Source of the DNA: Arachidicoccus rhizosphaerae | GTDB taxonomy: Bacteria > Bacteroidota > Bacteroidia > Chitinophagales > Chitinophagaceae | Direction: 5' to 3' | Assembly (NCBI RefSeq): GCF_900107765.1 | Contig: NZ_FNQY01000029.1 | Coordinates: forward strand, 1 to 52,793 | Length of the DNA: 52,793 nt | Part shown: piece after piece, positions 7,968-17,054 of the stretch | How the letters are laid out: the number at the start of each line of letters is the position of its first letter | How positions within the stretch are numbered: position 1 is the first letter of the stretch | Translations under genes and position numbers: made by a program | Notes under the pieces: model-generated | What the model was told of the DNA's origin: nothing | Database searches by the model: none | Seen by the model: the letters and a program-made list of their open reading frames with translations, nothing else

Positions 7968-9977
7968 TTATTCCAGTACGCTAAGTTCCGCGATAGCTGC
8001 CGGTTTGCCGTCCGCTGTATGCAGGGCTTCCAGCCGGATAAACCTGGCTGCCACAGGCGTTGTAAAATGAACGGATTGCAGTACCGGACTCGCCAGAATA
8101 TTGGAAAATTCTCCGCTGGCTACCTGGTGCCAGTCTTTACCATCCGTACTGACCGAGACGCTGTATTTATCTATGGCACCCTTACTGTTAGAAGCGGGTA
8201 AATACTGAATGCCTAATACGGATCTTACCTTACCGGCCTCCACGGTCAGCTGACCCGTCTGATCCGCAGCCTGCCAGACCGTAGCAGGATCCAGATCCGT
8301 GGCTAAAGAGGCTTTGGCATCCTGAAAACTACTTACTTTCCAGTCAGAAGCTTTGGTATTGCCGGCAGCTGTATTTTTCTGCTGGCGCGCCTGTTGTTGG
8401 AGCTGATCAACCAAAGCAGACTGGTTAAACAAACTGATATCACTCAAAGCAGGACAAACCGGAGCAGCGATTATCCGCACCCTGATTTTGTCCGTGGTGA
8501 TCTTAGCCGGCAGCCTTAACAGCTTATTGGAGCCAATGGAGTTGGCGGCAGCTATTAGCTGCCATTTACCGTCCAGCCAGCCATCCACCTGCAGGGAATC
8601 AATACGCTGTCCCAGTTTGGTATTTTCTTTCAGCCGGATAATATCAAAAGTCTGTTTTCCCTTTAACTGCACGGTCACTTCCGGCGTATGTACCTTGTCA
8701 TCCGTTGACCAGTAAGAAAACTGATCCTCGTCAAATAAATGCTGGGGACCAAAATCCTTTTTATCACCCCCGCGGATATTGGTGGCGGTAGCCCTGGCAC
8801 CTTTCGCCAGATCTTTTGCAAAGGTTTCTTTTAATAGCTGTCCGAATAACTTAAGTTCAATTGAATCCGTTTTATAGACCAGGCCATCCTTATCAGGAGG
8901 CACATTTAAGAGCATGGAGGCTCCTCTGCCGGCAGAGAGAAAATAATGATCCCAGAGATTGAGCGCAGTGCGGACCTGATCATTCTGACTGGCATGCCAG
9001 AACCATCCCGGACGGATAGAAAAGTCCACTTCGGCCGGCATCCAATACTTGCCGTTTCTGGTGCCATTAGTAGAGAGTTCACTTTTAATGGTGCCATTGG
9101 AAGGCGCCTTACCGGGTTCGTTGGAAACCGGCGTAAAGGTCTGCCAGCAGGGCTCGCCCGCATAACCTCTTTCATTACCTACCCAACGCAGGTCCGCTCC
9201 TATGTCACCGAATATAAGCGCCTTGGGCTGCAGTTTTCTTTCCAGGGCCCAGACGCTGGGCCAGTTATAATAAGTCGACCGGTCAATATTTCTCCTTTCT
9301 CTGGCACCCCCATAATACCCGTCTCCGCCATTGGCGCCATCGTGCCAGATCTCAAATATATCACCATACTGAGTCAGCAGTTCCGTGAGCTGTGCCCGGT
9401 ACATCTCGACATACTGCTGCGAGCCATAACTGGGTGCATTTCTATCCCAGGGTGACAGATATACACCGAACTTAAGGCCGTATTTACGGCAGGCCTGCTC
9501 AATTTCTCTGACCAGATCTCCCTTACCGTTCCTGAATGGACTTTTTGTTATATTATGCGTGGTGGTTTTAGTAGGCCACAGGCAAAAACCGTCGTGATGC
9601 TTACAGGTCAGTATCACCGCCTTGAACCCTCCCTGGGCGATGCTTTTCACGATCTGGTCCGCATCAAAATGCTGCGGATTAAATAAGGCCGGATCTTCAT
9701 CCCCGTAGCCCCATTCTTTGTCCGTAAAAGTATTTAAGCCAAAGTGAATAAAAGCATACAGATTGTTTTGCTGCCAGTTGAGTTGATTTTGTGAGGGCAA
9801 CACGCCGTACGGGGCAGGAGGCGCAGTAGTTACTGTTTTTTGCGCGCTCGCACTGCCTGCAGCGGCCAACAGGCATGCACCCAGGCCCAGCTTTATGGCC
9901 GCTTTTTTCTGCCATCTGAGGCCTCTTTTTATGGTTGGGTTGCAGTTGCTTTGTCGCAAATGGGTAGACGGTTCCAT
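7968..9977 (-). CDS. Alpha-L-fucosidase, GH29, with two C-terminal discoidin-like domains
   Basis: A 669-residue secreted enzyme that releases alpha-linked L-fucose. The GH29 barrel spans about 55-395. The nucleophile is Asp213 in FEIWHDGANG, and the active-site blocks FIHFGLNTF (77-85) and CKHHDGFCLWPT (125-136) are present. After the barrel come two segments that look like F5/8 type C (CBM32) sugar-binding domains, about 398-518 and 545-669. The signal peptide core is LGLGACLLAAAGSASA, preceded by an unusually long charged leader of about 28 residues; no nearer ATG exists. A 15-bp inverted repeat lies about 130 bp upstream and could be an operator. Confidence 0.92.
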   Translation of the reverse strand: MEPSTHLRQSNCNPTIKRGLRWQKKAAIKLGLGACLLAAAGSASAQKTVTTAPPAPYGVLPSQNQLNWQQNNLYAFIHFGLNTFTDKEWGYGDEDPALFNPQHFDADQIVKSIAQGGFKAVILTCKHHDGFCLWPTKTTTHNITKSPFRNGKGDLVREIEQACRKYGLKFGVYLSPWDRNAPSYGSQQYVEMYRAQLTELLTQYGDIFEIWHDGANGGDGYYGGARERRNIDRSTYYNWPSVWALERKLQPKALIFGDIGADLRWVGNERGYAGEPCWQTFTPVSNEPGKAPSNGTIKSELSTNGTRNGKYWMPAEVDFSIRPGWFWHASQNDQVRTALNLWDHYFLSAGRGASMLLNVPPDKDGLVYKTDSIELKLFGQLLKETFAKDLAKGARATATNIRGGDKKDFGPQHLFDEDQFSYWSTDDKVHTPEVTVQLKGKQTFDIIRLKENTKLGQRIDSLQVDGWLDGKWQLIAAANSIGSNKLLRLPAKITTDKIRVRIIAAPVCPALSDISLFNQSALVDQLQQQARQQKNTAAGNTKASDWKVSSFQDAKASLATDLDPATVWQAADQTGQLTVEAGKVRSVLGIQYLPASNSKGAIDKYSVSVSTDGKDWHQVASGEFSNILASPVLQSVHFTTPVAARFIRLEALHTADGKPAAIAELSVLE

Positions 9978-10103
9978 GATAATAGGATTATAAGTGATCT
10001 GTAATAGTTTGAGATTTGCTGTACATACATTGGCCTTAATGCCAAAGCATAAAATTACAGCACCTGCTTCATTTTACCTGCAATAAAGTTGGCAGAAACT
10101 ATG

Positions 10104-10143
10104 CATATTTTGGCTGTTCCATTCAGAAAACAACCAAAATATG
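10104..10143. promoter_or_regulatory. 15-bp inverted repeat upstream of the fucosidase gene
   Basis: The arms are CATATTTTGGCTGTT (10104-10118) and AACAACCAAAATATG (10129-10143). They are complementary except for one position and are separated by 10 bp. The arms are AT-rich and no T-tract follows on either strand, so a protein-binding operator is more likely than a terminator. The site lies between the fucosidase start (9977) and the permease stop (10191). Confidence 0.5.
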
Positions 10144-10190
10144 TCCTACAATATCAAAAAGCTTCCCTATTTAGAACCTTACAGCAGTTT

Positions 10191-10979
10191 TTATAAATCC
10201 TGGGTTTTATAGCGATAGAGCGTAAGCCAGTAAAACCCGGCTAAATAAATAAGGGTCAATATGAGCAGCCAGGTGGTGTCTGGTGGTGTGATCAGAGAAT
10301 GGGTCACCGCTTTAAAAAAAGGCATGGGAATCAGCTCATCTGAACTTTTTACCGGCGTGTAACTGCCGATTCCGCCGGCATACTTATCCAGCAGCAGCGC
10401 CAGCAGATTTTTTATAAAGCCTATATAGATCAGATAAAGGGCAATGGAAAGGCCCGATTTTTTAAGTAAGGTACCCAGTAAGAGGCCGCCCAGCGTATAG
10501 GTCAGGGCCTGTAAGAAAAAATAGAGCAGATAGACGGATCCTGTCAGGCTAAAGCTGCTGCCGGCAATAAGTCCGGTTAAAACCGTAATGGCAAACACCA
10601 GTACCGCGGCAAATACACTTAACAGAACGGCTACCAGAATTTTAGTCAGGGCGAATGCAGACCTGCGCATCCCATCGATGATATTTTGACGGTGCGTCCT
10701 GAAATTATATTCATTGGTAATTAATATGACCATCAGAAAGCCCGGCAAAAACAAAACATAACTGCTGACGTAGCTGACCGTCTGCCATACATCCGGAAAT
10801 TCAAAGGGACTGCCCATTAAAATATCCAGCGTGCCGTGACTCTGGGAGGAAGTGGCTATTTTTAACTGATAGGTAATGTAATTGCTGCCGATCAGACAAA
10901 GGATAAACAGCCCCATCAGCCACCAGAATGTCCGGTAACTTTTTAATTTAAGCCATTCAATTGACAGATTCTTCATCAT
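10191..10979 (-). CDS. ABC-2 type transporter permease
   Basis: A 262-residue inner-membrane protein with about six helices: residues 16-36, 75-95, 110-140, 150-168, 175-195 and 238-256. The N terminus (MMKNLSIEWLKLKSYRTFWW) and the segment ITNEYNFRTHRQNIIDGMRR are typical of the ABC-2 group with GldF- or lantibiotic-immunity-type exporters. The ATPase gene lies 74 bp upstream in the same direction and is the obvious partner. The substrate is not evident. There is no gliding-motility gene nearby, so a Gld assignment is not supported. Confidence 0.8.
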   Translation of the reverse strand: MMKNLSIEWLKLKSYRTFWWLMGLFILCLIGSNYITYQLKIATSSQSHGTLDILMGSPFEFPDVWQTVSYVSSYVLFLPGFLMVILITNEYNFRTHRQNIIDGMRRSAFALTKILVAVLLSVFAAVLVFAITVLTGLIAGSSFSLTGSVYLLYFFLQALTYTLGGLLLGTLLKKSGLSIALYLIYIGFIKNLLALLLDKYAGGIGSYTPVKSSDELIPMPFFKAVTHSLITPPDTTWLLILTLIYLAGFYWLTLYRYKTQDL

Positions 10980-11053
10980 ATATAAAAGTTGTAAAAATTA
11001 AAGTAAAAACGCTATTGCGTACCTTGTAAAACCTTTGAAATAAAACGGCTACC

Positions 11054-11947
11054 CTAATGGGTGATCTCCAGGAATCTGGCTTCCAGTGACGCTTTTTGCA
11101 GCACCAGATGATCCAGCACCACCCCATGGTCAAAGCAGTACTGATTGATGTCCGCCAGACTGACGACGCTCAGATCCGCACGCAAGAGCACTTGTTTGTC
11201 CGCTTTTTCATAAGAAACAAAACCGGGCATTAATCCTAAGATGCCCATGAGTTTATCCAGAGCTGCCGCACCCAGTGCGACAACATCTCCTGTGGCCAGC
11301 ACCTGCGATACGCTGCCACTGGTCAGCAGTTTGCCGTTTTTAATAATGGCCACATGGGTACAGACCTTTTCTACCTCATCCAACAGATGACTTGCCATTA
11401 CAACGGTCCTGCCCTCCACGGCCAGCCCCTTAATCAGGTTTCTGATCTCTGCAATCCCGTTGGGATCCAGGCCATTGGTCGGTTCATCCAAAATCAGCAT
11501 CTGGGGATCACCTAGTAAGGCGGCGCCAATGGCCAGCCTTTGTTTCATGCCCAGGGAAAAGGTACTAAATTTGCTGTTTTTGCGCGCCAGCAGTCCTACC
11601 CTGTCTAATACCGGATCGATCTGCATGGTAGAAACCCCTTTTATGGCTGCGCTGATTTCCAGATTTTTATAAGCAGACAAATAGGGATAAAAATTAGGCG
11701 TCTCCAGTAAGGTCCCGATCTGTTTACGGTTGTCGGCCGCATCCCCCTGATCAAATAAGGAAAACTTACCGCTATCCGCATGCAGTACATTGGTCAAAAT
11801 ACCCAGCAGGGTCGTTTTACCGCTGCCGTTAGGCCCTAATATACCATAAATACTCCCCTTGGGCACATCAAAAGATACGGCACTTAGTGCCTGCAGGCTC
11901 CCGTAGCTTTTGGACAGTTGTTGGATGCTTAATACATTTTCACTCAT
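11054..11947 (-). CDS. ABC transporter ATP-binding protein (CcmA/YxlF-like, ABC-2 partner)
   Basis: A 297-residue ATPase with every standard motif: Walker A GPNGSGKTT (38-46), signature FSLGMKQRL (130-138), Walker B LILDEP (151-156), D-loop NGLDP and switch His187 in MASHLLDE. A C-terminal extension of about 85 residues follows the nucleotide-binding domain, as in exporters of the bacitracin or drug-export type. It energises the ABC-2 permease encoded 74 bp downstream. Unlike the ATPase at 5238-5885, it shows no unusual residues. The substrate is unknown. Confidence 0.88.
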   Translation of the reverse strand: MSENVLSIQQLSKSYGSLQALSAVSFDVPKGSIYGILGPNGSGKTTLLGILTNVLHADSGKFSLFDQGDAADNRKQIGTLLETPNFYPYLSAYKNLEISAAIKGVSTMQIDPVLDRVGLLARKNSKFSTFSLGMKQRLAIGAALLGDPQMLILDEPTNGLDPNGIAEIRNLIKGLAVEGRTVVMASHLLDEVEKVCTHVAIIKNGKLLTSGSVSQVLATGDVVALGAAALDKLMGILGLMPGFVSYEKADKQVLLRADLSVVSLADINQYCFDHGVVLDHLVLQKASLEARFLEITH

Positions 11948-12105
11948 GAATGATCGTTATATAGAAGAAAAATTAAAACTTAGGTCATTAAAGTTCAGAT
12001 AAATAAGGATATTTTCCTTTAATATTTGATGGACGGTCAAATAAAAGGATACTCAGCGGCTGAACTGGCGCTCCTCTCTCAGCACGGAACAAACGCTTTG
12101 AGTCA

Positions 12106-12136
12106 ATAAAAATGCCGTCTCTAAGAGACAGCATTT
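12106..12136 (-). terminator. Rho-independent terminator after the 140-aa hypothetical gene
   Basis: Stem AAATGC-C-GTCTC (12110-12121) pairs with GAGAC-A-GCATTT (12125-12136), with one mismatch and a TAA loop. On the minus strand it runs into TTTTTATT. It lies 50 bp past the stop at 12187. Confidence 0.75.
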
Positions 12137-12186
12137 CAACTATTTTATGTAGCGCAACTGTTCAGACGGCGGGCAGGACCCCGTCC

Positions 12187-12609
12187 TTAAATCACGGCCC
12201 CGTTCACCACTTCCTCCAGATAGATCTTGGTCATCTGATGAAAATGGTTTTGCAACTGATGCACATAATGCACATTCGGATTTTTACGGATGTCTTCCCT
12301 GTACCACATTTCTACGGCAGAGAAATCATTTTCTCTGGGAATAACCAGCCTGAAAGCATTTTTCTTGTATTTAACCGCACCGTCAGACAAAAGCTCCCGG
12401 TCAAAACCGAACCGGCCCATTTCTGCGTCTGAGAGCGCGATCCCAAATACATTTTCCACATCATACCAAAAGTCCTGTTTTCCGTTTTCTGTAATAACAC
12501 GCACTTTTTTCTCATCAGGGGCGGTTTCTGCAACGACGCCTCTTCTTTCCATTTCTTCATATACGGCTATTACAAAATCACCCTGTTTAAGTTCCTGAAT
12601 TTTAATCAT
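12187..12609 (-). CDS. Conserved hypothetical protein (Bacteroidota)
   Basis: A 140-residue soluble protein with no signal peptide or membrane segment. The first 50 residues (LKQGDFVIAVYEE... then alternating beta-strands) could form a small SH3-like or Tudor-like barrel. The C-terminal half has a conserved-looking block FSAVEMWYREDIRKNP and a His/Gln-rich tail (HYVHQLQNHFHQMTK). I recognise this pattern from unnamed Bacteroidota proteins but know no function. It stands alone, with its own terminator downstream and the TPR gene 140 bp upstream. Confidence 0.7.
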   Translation of the reverse strand: MIKIQELKQGDFVIAVYEEMERRGVVAETAPDEKKVRVITENGKQDFWYDVENVFGIALSDAEMGRFGFDRELLSDGAVKYKKNAFRLVIPRENDFSAVEMWYREDIRKNPNVHYVHQLQNHFHQMTKIYLEEVVNGAVI

Positions 12610-12749
12610 AGCTATTGAATTTTATGTATGCTCAATTTACAATAATTTCTAATGAACAAATAATTTTGAGCAATAAAACATTCAAAAAATAGCCGGCCTA
12701 ACCACAATAATTGATTAAATATTTAAAAATCAACAACTTAAGATAAGAC

Positions 12750-13064
12750 TTAATCGTACAACAACTCATCCAGCGCGCTTTGCAATTCGTTTTGCGCCCT
12801 TTTTTCCCCTGCCTTTCGGGCATACATCAGCCCGTTTTCATAGCACGCGATGGCCTGATCCGGTTGCCCGATCTTTTCCAGCAGCCGACCCAACTGATAG
12901 TAAGAACCGACATAGGCCGGATCATCCGCTAACAGCTCCTCAAAGGTCCGGATGGCGGTTTGCAGCGCCCCTGCTTTTTCCTGCTCAAGCGCTAAAGCAT
13001 GTCTTAAAAAACTGTCTTTAGGGCTCTGATTTAACAGCTCCCGGAGTTGTTCCATTCTGTCCAT
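12750..13064 (-). CDS. Small TPR-repeat protein
   Basis: A 104-residue, fully helical, soluble protein. Two TPR-like units are visible: about 17-50 (FLRHALALEQEKAGALQTAI, then a Pro-Ala-Tyr turn) and about 51-85 (GSYYQLGRLLEKIGQPDQAI). TPRs mediate protein-protein contacts; the partner is unknown. There is no signal peptide, so it should act in the cytoplasm. It is divergent from etfB, with 120 bp between the two starts. Confidence 0.8.
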   Translation of the reverse strand: MDRMEQLRELLNQSPKDSFLRHALALEQEKAGALQTAIRTFEELLADDPAYVGSYYQLGRLLEKIGQPDQAIACYENGLMYARKAGEKRAQNELQSALDELLYD

Positions 13065-13130
13065 GAGACAAAATTAGCGTGCCGGGGCGAATATTTGCGG
13101 AATTCGTAAGTCTAAATAGTAGTTTTGTAC

Positions 13131-13138
13131 TATATTTG
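13131..13138 (+). promoter_or_regulatory. Candidate -7 box for etfBA
   Basis: TATATTTG matches the Bacteroidota -7 consensus TAnnTTTG and lies 46 bp before the etfB ATG. No TTG is found 19 bp upstream, so this is only half a promoter. Confidence 0.35.
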
Positions 13139-13184
13139 GAACCATCATTTTAACATTTTTTCTAATAAATAGTTCTTTATCTAC

Positions 13185-13928
13185 ATGAAAATTTTAGTTG
13201 CGGTAAGCAAGGCACCCGATACAACCGCCAAAATAACCTTTAAGGATAATAACACCGCTTTTAATGAAGACGGCGTTCAATGGATTGTCAATCCATACGA
13301 TGAGTGGTATGCACTGGTGCGTGCAATCGAATTGAAAGAAGCAGCTCCGGATACCATCATTCACCTGGTAAGCGTGGATGATAGCGGAGCCGATGTTATT
13401 TTACGCAAGGCCCTCGCACTGGGCGGCGATGAAGCCATCCGGGTGAATATAAAACCTACCGACAGTTTCAGCGTTGCCAGCCAGCTGGCAGCTGTGGCTA
13501 GAGAAGGCGCCTATGATCTGATCCTGACAGGAAAAGAAACCATTGATTTTAATGATGGCGCTGTTCCGGGCATGCTGGCAGAACTGCTGGACATCCCCTG
13601 TATCCCGGTAGCCACCAAGCTGACTGTAGAAAATGGCAAAGCCGTTGTGGTAAAAGAAATCGAAGGCGGTGAACAGACCGAAGAGGTAGCCTTTCCGGTA
13701 CTGATCAGTTGTGCGAAGGGAATGGCCAAACAACGTATGGCTGGTATCCGTAACGTGATCGCGGCCCGTTCTAAAACCATTAAAGTAGTTGAACCAGTAG
13801 CCGTTGACCGGTTAACGGAAGCCGTCAGTTTTGAATTACCGGCCGCTAAAACCGGTGTCAAAATGATTGAAGCAGGACAGGAAGCTGAACTGGCCCGTCT
13901 GCTCCACGAAGAGGCAAAAGTATTTTAA
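13185..13928 (+). CDS. etfB: Electron transfer flavoprotein, beta subunit
   Basis: A 247-residue protein that starts MKILVAVSKAPDTTAKITF, the typical EtfB N terminus, and contains the AMP-binding fold with DLILTGKETIDFNDGAVPGMLAELL near residues 113-137. EtfB pairs with EtfA to carry electrons from acyl-CoA and related dehydrogenases to the quinone pool through ETF-quinone oxidoreductase. The length matches the family. etfA follows 87 bp downstream in the same direction. No acyl-CoA dehydrogenase is adjacent, so the pair probably serves several enzymes encoded elsewhere. Confidence 0.95.
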   Translation: MKILVAVSKAPDTTAKITFKDNNTAFNEDGVQWIVNPYDEWYALVRAIELKEAAPDTIIHLVSVDDSGADVILRKALALGGDEAIRVNIKPTDSFSVASQLAAVAREGAYDLILTGKETIDFNDGAVPGMLAELLDIPCIPVATKLTVENGKAVVVKEIEGGEQTEEVAFPVLISCAKGMAKQRMAGIRNVIAARSKTIKVVEPVAVDRLTEAVSFELPAAKTGVKMIEAGQEAELARLLHEEAKVF

Positions 13929-14015
13929 GCCTGGGTTTTATTGACTGCAAGCGCGTTCCCTTGGGATCCGATTTGCATAATTGCACATTCATAATATCAA
14001 TACGAATTAAACAAC

Positions 14016-14981
14016 ATGTCAATTTTAATATATATTGACCACGCCGATGGTCAGATTAAAAAATCAGCACTGGAAGCCATCAGCTATGGTGCTGCACTTG
14101 CAAAAAATTTAAACACGACGGCGGAAGCCATCGTTTTAGGCAAAGTCAATGAAGATTTAGCCGGTCTGGGTGCCTATGGTCTTTCTGCTGTCCATCAGGC
14201 AGCCGATGAAGCCTTTGATAAGGCAGACGCACAGGCGCTGGCCAAAACCGTAGCGGGAGTCGCTGGCACCCTTTCGGCAGAAGTGGTGATTTTCGCGGCC
14301 AATGCCAATGGAATTGCCCTGGCCCCCAGAGTTGCCGTTCGCCTAAAAGCCGGCCTGGTGAGTTCAGCGGTAGCACTGCCCGATACACATACGGAGGCAG
14401 GCTTTACTGTTAAGAAAGTTGTCTTCTCCGGCAAGGCCTTTGCCCATGTTAAAATCAATACTCCTGTAAAAGTAATTACGCTTACCGGTAACAGCTATCC
14501 TGCCCAAAAAGCAGCCGGCACGGCGACCGTCTCTCAGCTGGACCTGCATCCTGACCTAAGCAAGGTAACCATTACCGGTGTACAGAAAGTAGAGGGTGAA
14601 GTTCCGTTAACGGAAGCAGAAATCGTGGTCAGTGGCGGCCGCGGTCTGAAAGGGCCTGAAAACTGGAACCTGATCACGGATCTGGCACATGTATTACATG
14701 GCGCTGTCGCCTGTAGCAGGCCTGTGGCAGATGATGGCTGGAGACCCCACCACGAGCATGTGGGACAAACCGGTATCCAGATTGCCCCTAATTTATATAT
14801 TGCCATTGGCATCTCCGGTGCCATCCAGCACCTGGGCGGTGTCAACAGAAGCAAAACCATTGTGGTCATCAATAAAGATCCGGAAGCTCCCTTCTTTAAG
14901 GCAGCCGATTATGGTATTATCGGGGACGCCTTCGAAGTGGTACCTCGGCTGACAGAGGCCATCAAGGCGATTAAAGGATAG
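14016..14981 (+). CDS. etfA: Electron transfer flavoprotein, alpha subunit
   Basis: A 321-residue partner of EtfB. The C-terminal FAD-binding domain is clear: SGGRGLKGPENW (206-217), VGQTGIQIAPNLYIAIGISG (249-268), then GAIQHLGGVNRSKTIVVINK and the closing DYGIIGD. The N-terminal domain (1-195) is the variable Rossmann-like half. The FAD sits here and receives electrons from the dehydrogenase partners. A strong terminator at 15008-15041 closes the two-gene unit. Confidence 0.96.
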   Translation: MSILIYIDHADGQIKKSALEAISYGAALAKNLNTTAEAIVLGKVNEDLAGLGAYGLSAVHQAADEAFDKADAQALAKTVAGVAGTLSAEVVIFAANANGIALAPRVAVRLKAGLVSSAVALPDTHTEAGFTVKKVVFSGKAFAHVKINTPVKVITLTGNSYPAQKAAGTATVSQLDLHPDLSKVTITGVQKVEGEVPLTEAEIVVSGGRGLKGPENWNLITDLAHVLHGAVACSRPVADDGWRPHHEHVGQTGIQIAPNLYIAIGISGAIQHLGGVNRSKTIVVINKDPEAPFFKAADYGIIGDAFEVVPRLTEAIKAIKG

Positions 14982-15007
14982 ATCATCGATTTATAAAATA
15001 CTAAGTC

Positions 15008-15041
15008 AAGCAGGAGCGCTTTAAAGGCCTCCTGCTTTTTT
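15008..15041 (+). terminator. Rho-independent terminator after etfA
   Basis: Stem AAGCAGGAG (15008-15016) pairs with CTCCTGCTT (15029-15037) and runs into a T-tract ending at 15041. It lies 27 bp past the etfA stop. Confidence 0.85.
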
Positions 15042-15176
15042 ATTTGGATCCCCTCCAGCCCTCTGCTTTCCGTAAATGCCATACCTCCCTGAAAAATAAA
15101 GGAAATTTATTAACTTACAAACGTTCGTATTTAATAAAAATATGATTACCTTGCCATCCGTAAACAAGGTAGCCGA

Positions 15177-17054
15177 ATGCTTTTTAATGATTTTAATAAC
15201 CCCCAGGTGGCTGGTTTGCCGCCCCATTTAAGGCAATATATAGTATCGCAGCATTATGAAAGGTATACGCCTATTGATCATGCTGTCTGGCGCTATGTCA
15301 TGCGCCAGAACTACAGTTATCTTAAAAAAGTGGCTTATTATCCTTATATCAAAGGATTGGAAAGAGCAGGTCTCAGTATTGAGCATATTCCCGATCTGCA
15401 GACCATGAATGATAATCTATCCGCCATCGGCTGGGGCGCTGTGGCCGTGGACGGTTTTATTCCGCCCGCCATCTTTATGGAGTTCCAGGAATACAAGGTC
15501 CTTGTGATTGCCGCAGAGATAAGGCAACTGGAACATATTGCCTACACCCCTACCCCGGATATTATCCATGAATCCGCCGGGCACGCTCCGATTATCGCGG
15601 ATCCCGATTACAATAACTACCTGAGTTATTTTGGGGCCATCGGTGCGAAGGCTTTGTTCTCTGCCAAAGATTATGAGCTGTATGATGCCATCAGAGCCCT
15701 GTCTATTTTAAAGGAGCTGCCAGGAACTGCGCCCCAGAAAATAGCGGAGGCGGAGCTACATCTGGATGCTTGTTTTAAAAATCTGGGCGCACCCTCAGAG
15801 ATGGCCTTACTCAGCAGGCTCCACTGGTGGTCCGTTGAATACGGGCTCATCGGCACTTTGGAAGATCCGAAAATATATGGAGCGGGCCTGCTCTCCTCCA
15901 TCGGAGAAAGTGTCAGCTGTATGAAACCCGAGGTGGAAAAAAGATGGTATACCTTACAGGCGGCCGACCAGGCCTATGATATCACGAAGGCGCAACCGCA
16001 GCTATTTGTCACCCCTACCTTTCAGAACCTGATTGACGTCCTGGAAGCCTTTGCGGATACGATGGCTTTCCGGGTGGGCGGTCTGCCTAGCCTGAATAAA
16101 GCCATTGAAAGCAAAAACATCGCTACGGCCGTTTACAGTTCCGGCCTCCAGGTCAGTGGCATCTTCAGTGAAGCCTGGCATGACGATACTGACCGGTCTG
16201 CCCCTCAGCATTTACCGGCATCCACTGATAAGGCGTCGCATACCCCGCAACCGGTTTTTATCCGGCTGACAGGGCCCGTATCACTCAGCTTTCAGGAAAA
16301 CGAGCTGGCAGGCCATGACCGTTCCCATCATCCGGATGGGTTTAGTTCACCTGTCGGCAGGCTCAAGAACCTGCAGTCTGGTTTGGAAAATGCGGATGCG
16401 TTGACGCTAAAAAAAATGGGTGTTTTTCCGGGAAATAAAACTTCGCTTAGTTTTGAATCGGGTATCGAAGTCTCAGGCGAGGTGGTGGGTATTACGACCA
16501 AAGAAGGCAAAAACCTGCTCATCCATTTTAAAAACTGCACAGTTACCGACCGGCTGCATCATAAAATAATTTTTGAGCCCTCCTGGGGAAATTATGATTT
16601 GGCGATAGGTGAAAAGATTATTTCTGTATTTAATGGACATGCAGATAAGAAGAATTACCCATTGAATGTTACTGCTCCATCAGAGGAACCCAAGATCCAG
16701 TATGATGAAAAGACAAAGGCCAAACAAAACTGTTACGGTCAGATCAGAGCCATCAGAAATAATCTGTCAGAGCGGGCAGACGAAGCCACAAACGCCAGTA
16801 TAGCTCAATCAACCGGCATCTGGGTGGAGCTACGCGACAACCATCCCGAAGACTGGCTGGGTCCCCTTGAAATATTAGAACTCATGACCCATCATGAAGT
16901 GCTGGGTGAGCAGGCAAAAGAAATACGGACTTATCTGGAGCAAAAGTTGGCAACCGAGCCCGGTCTCACTAAACTTATTGAAGACGGGCTGCGATTAATT
17001 GACGCGACGGACATCAGCCTGTATGTCCATCCAACCGGCCAAAGCATGCATTAA
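15177..17054 (+). CDS. Aromatic amino acid hydroxylase (phenylalanine 4-monooxygenase-like) with C-terminal extension
   Basis: A 625-residue protein. Residues about 5-335 are a pterin-dependent aromatic amino acid hydroxylase with the iron triad visible: His131 and His136 in HESAGHAP, and Glu221 in HWWSVEYG. This domain hydroxylates an aromatic amino acid, most often Phe to Tyr, using tetrahydropterin and oxygen. Residues about 340-625 form an extension absent from the roughly 270-residue proteobacterial PhhA. It has a Pro/His-rich linker (340-390), a beta-rich part (425-500) and a helical end (515-610). There is no ACT domain at the N terminus. The ATG at 15177 begins a plausible N terminus; another ATG is three codons on, out of frame. 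Confidence 0.88.
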   Translation: MLFNDFNNPQVAGLPPHLRQYIVSQHYERYTPIDHAVWRYVMRQNYSYLKKVAYYPYIKGLERAGLSIEHIPDLQTMNDNLSAIGWGAVAVDGFIPPAIFMEFQEYKVLVIAAEIRQLEHIAYTPTPDIIHESAGHAPIIADPDYNNYLSYFGAIGAKALFSAKDYELYDAIRALSILKELPGTAPQKIAEAELHLDACFKNLGAPSEMALLSRLHWWSVEYGLIGTLEDPKIYGAGLLSSIGESVSCMKPEVEKRWYTLQAADQAYDITKAQPQLFVTPTFQNLIDVLEAFADTMAFRVGGLPSLNKAIESKNIATAVYSSGLQVSGIFSEAWHDDTDRSAPQHLPASTDKASHTPQPVFIRLTGPVSLSFQENELAGHDRSHHPDGFSSPVGRLKNLQSGLENADALTLKKMGVFPGNKTSLSFESGIEVSGEVVGITTKEGKNLLIHFKNCTVTDRLHHKIIFEPSWGNYDLAIGEKIISVFNGHADKKNYPLNVTAPSEEPKIQYDEKTKAKQNCYGQIRAIRNNLSERADEATNASIAQSTGIWVELRDNHPEDWLGPLEILELMTHHEVLGEQAKEIRTYLEQKLATEPGLTKLIEDGLRLIDATDISLYVHPTGQSMH

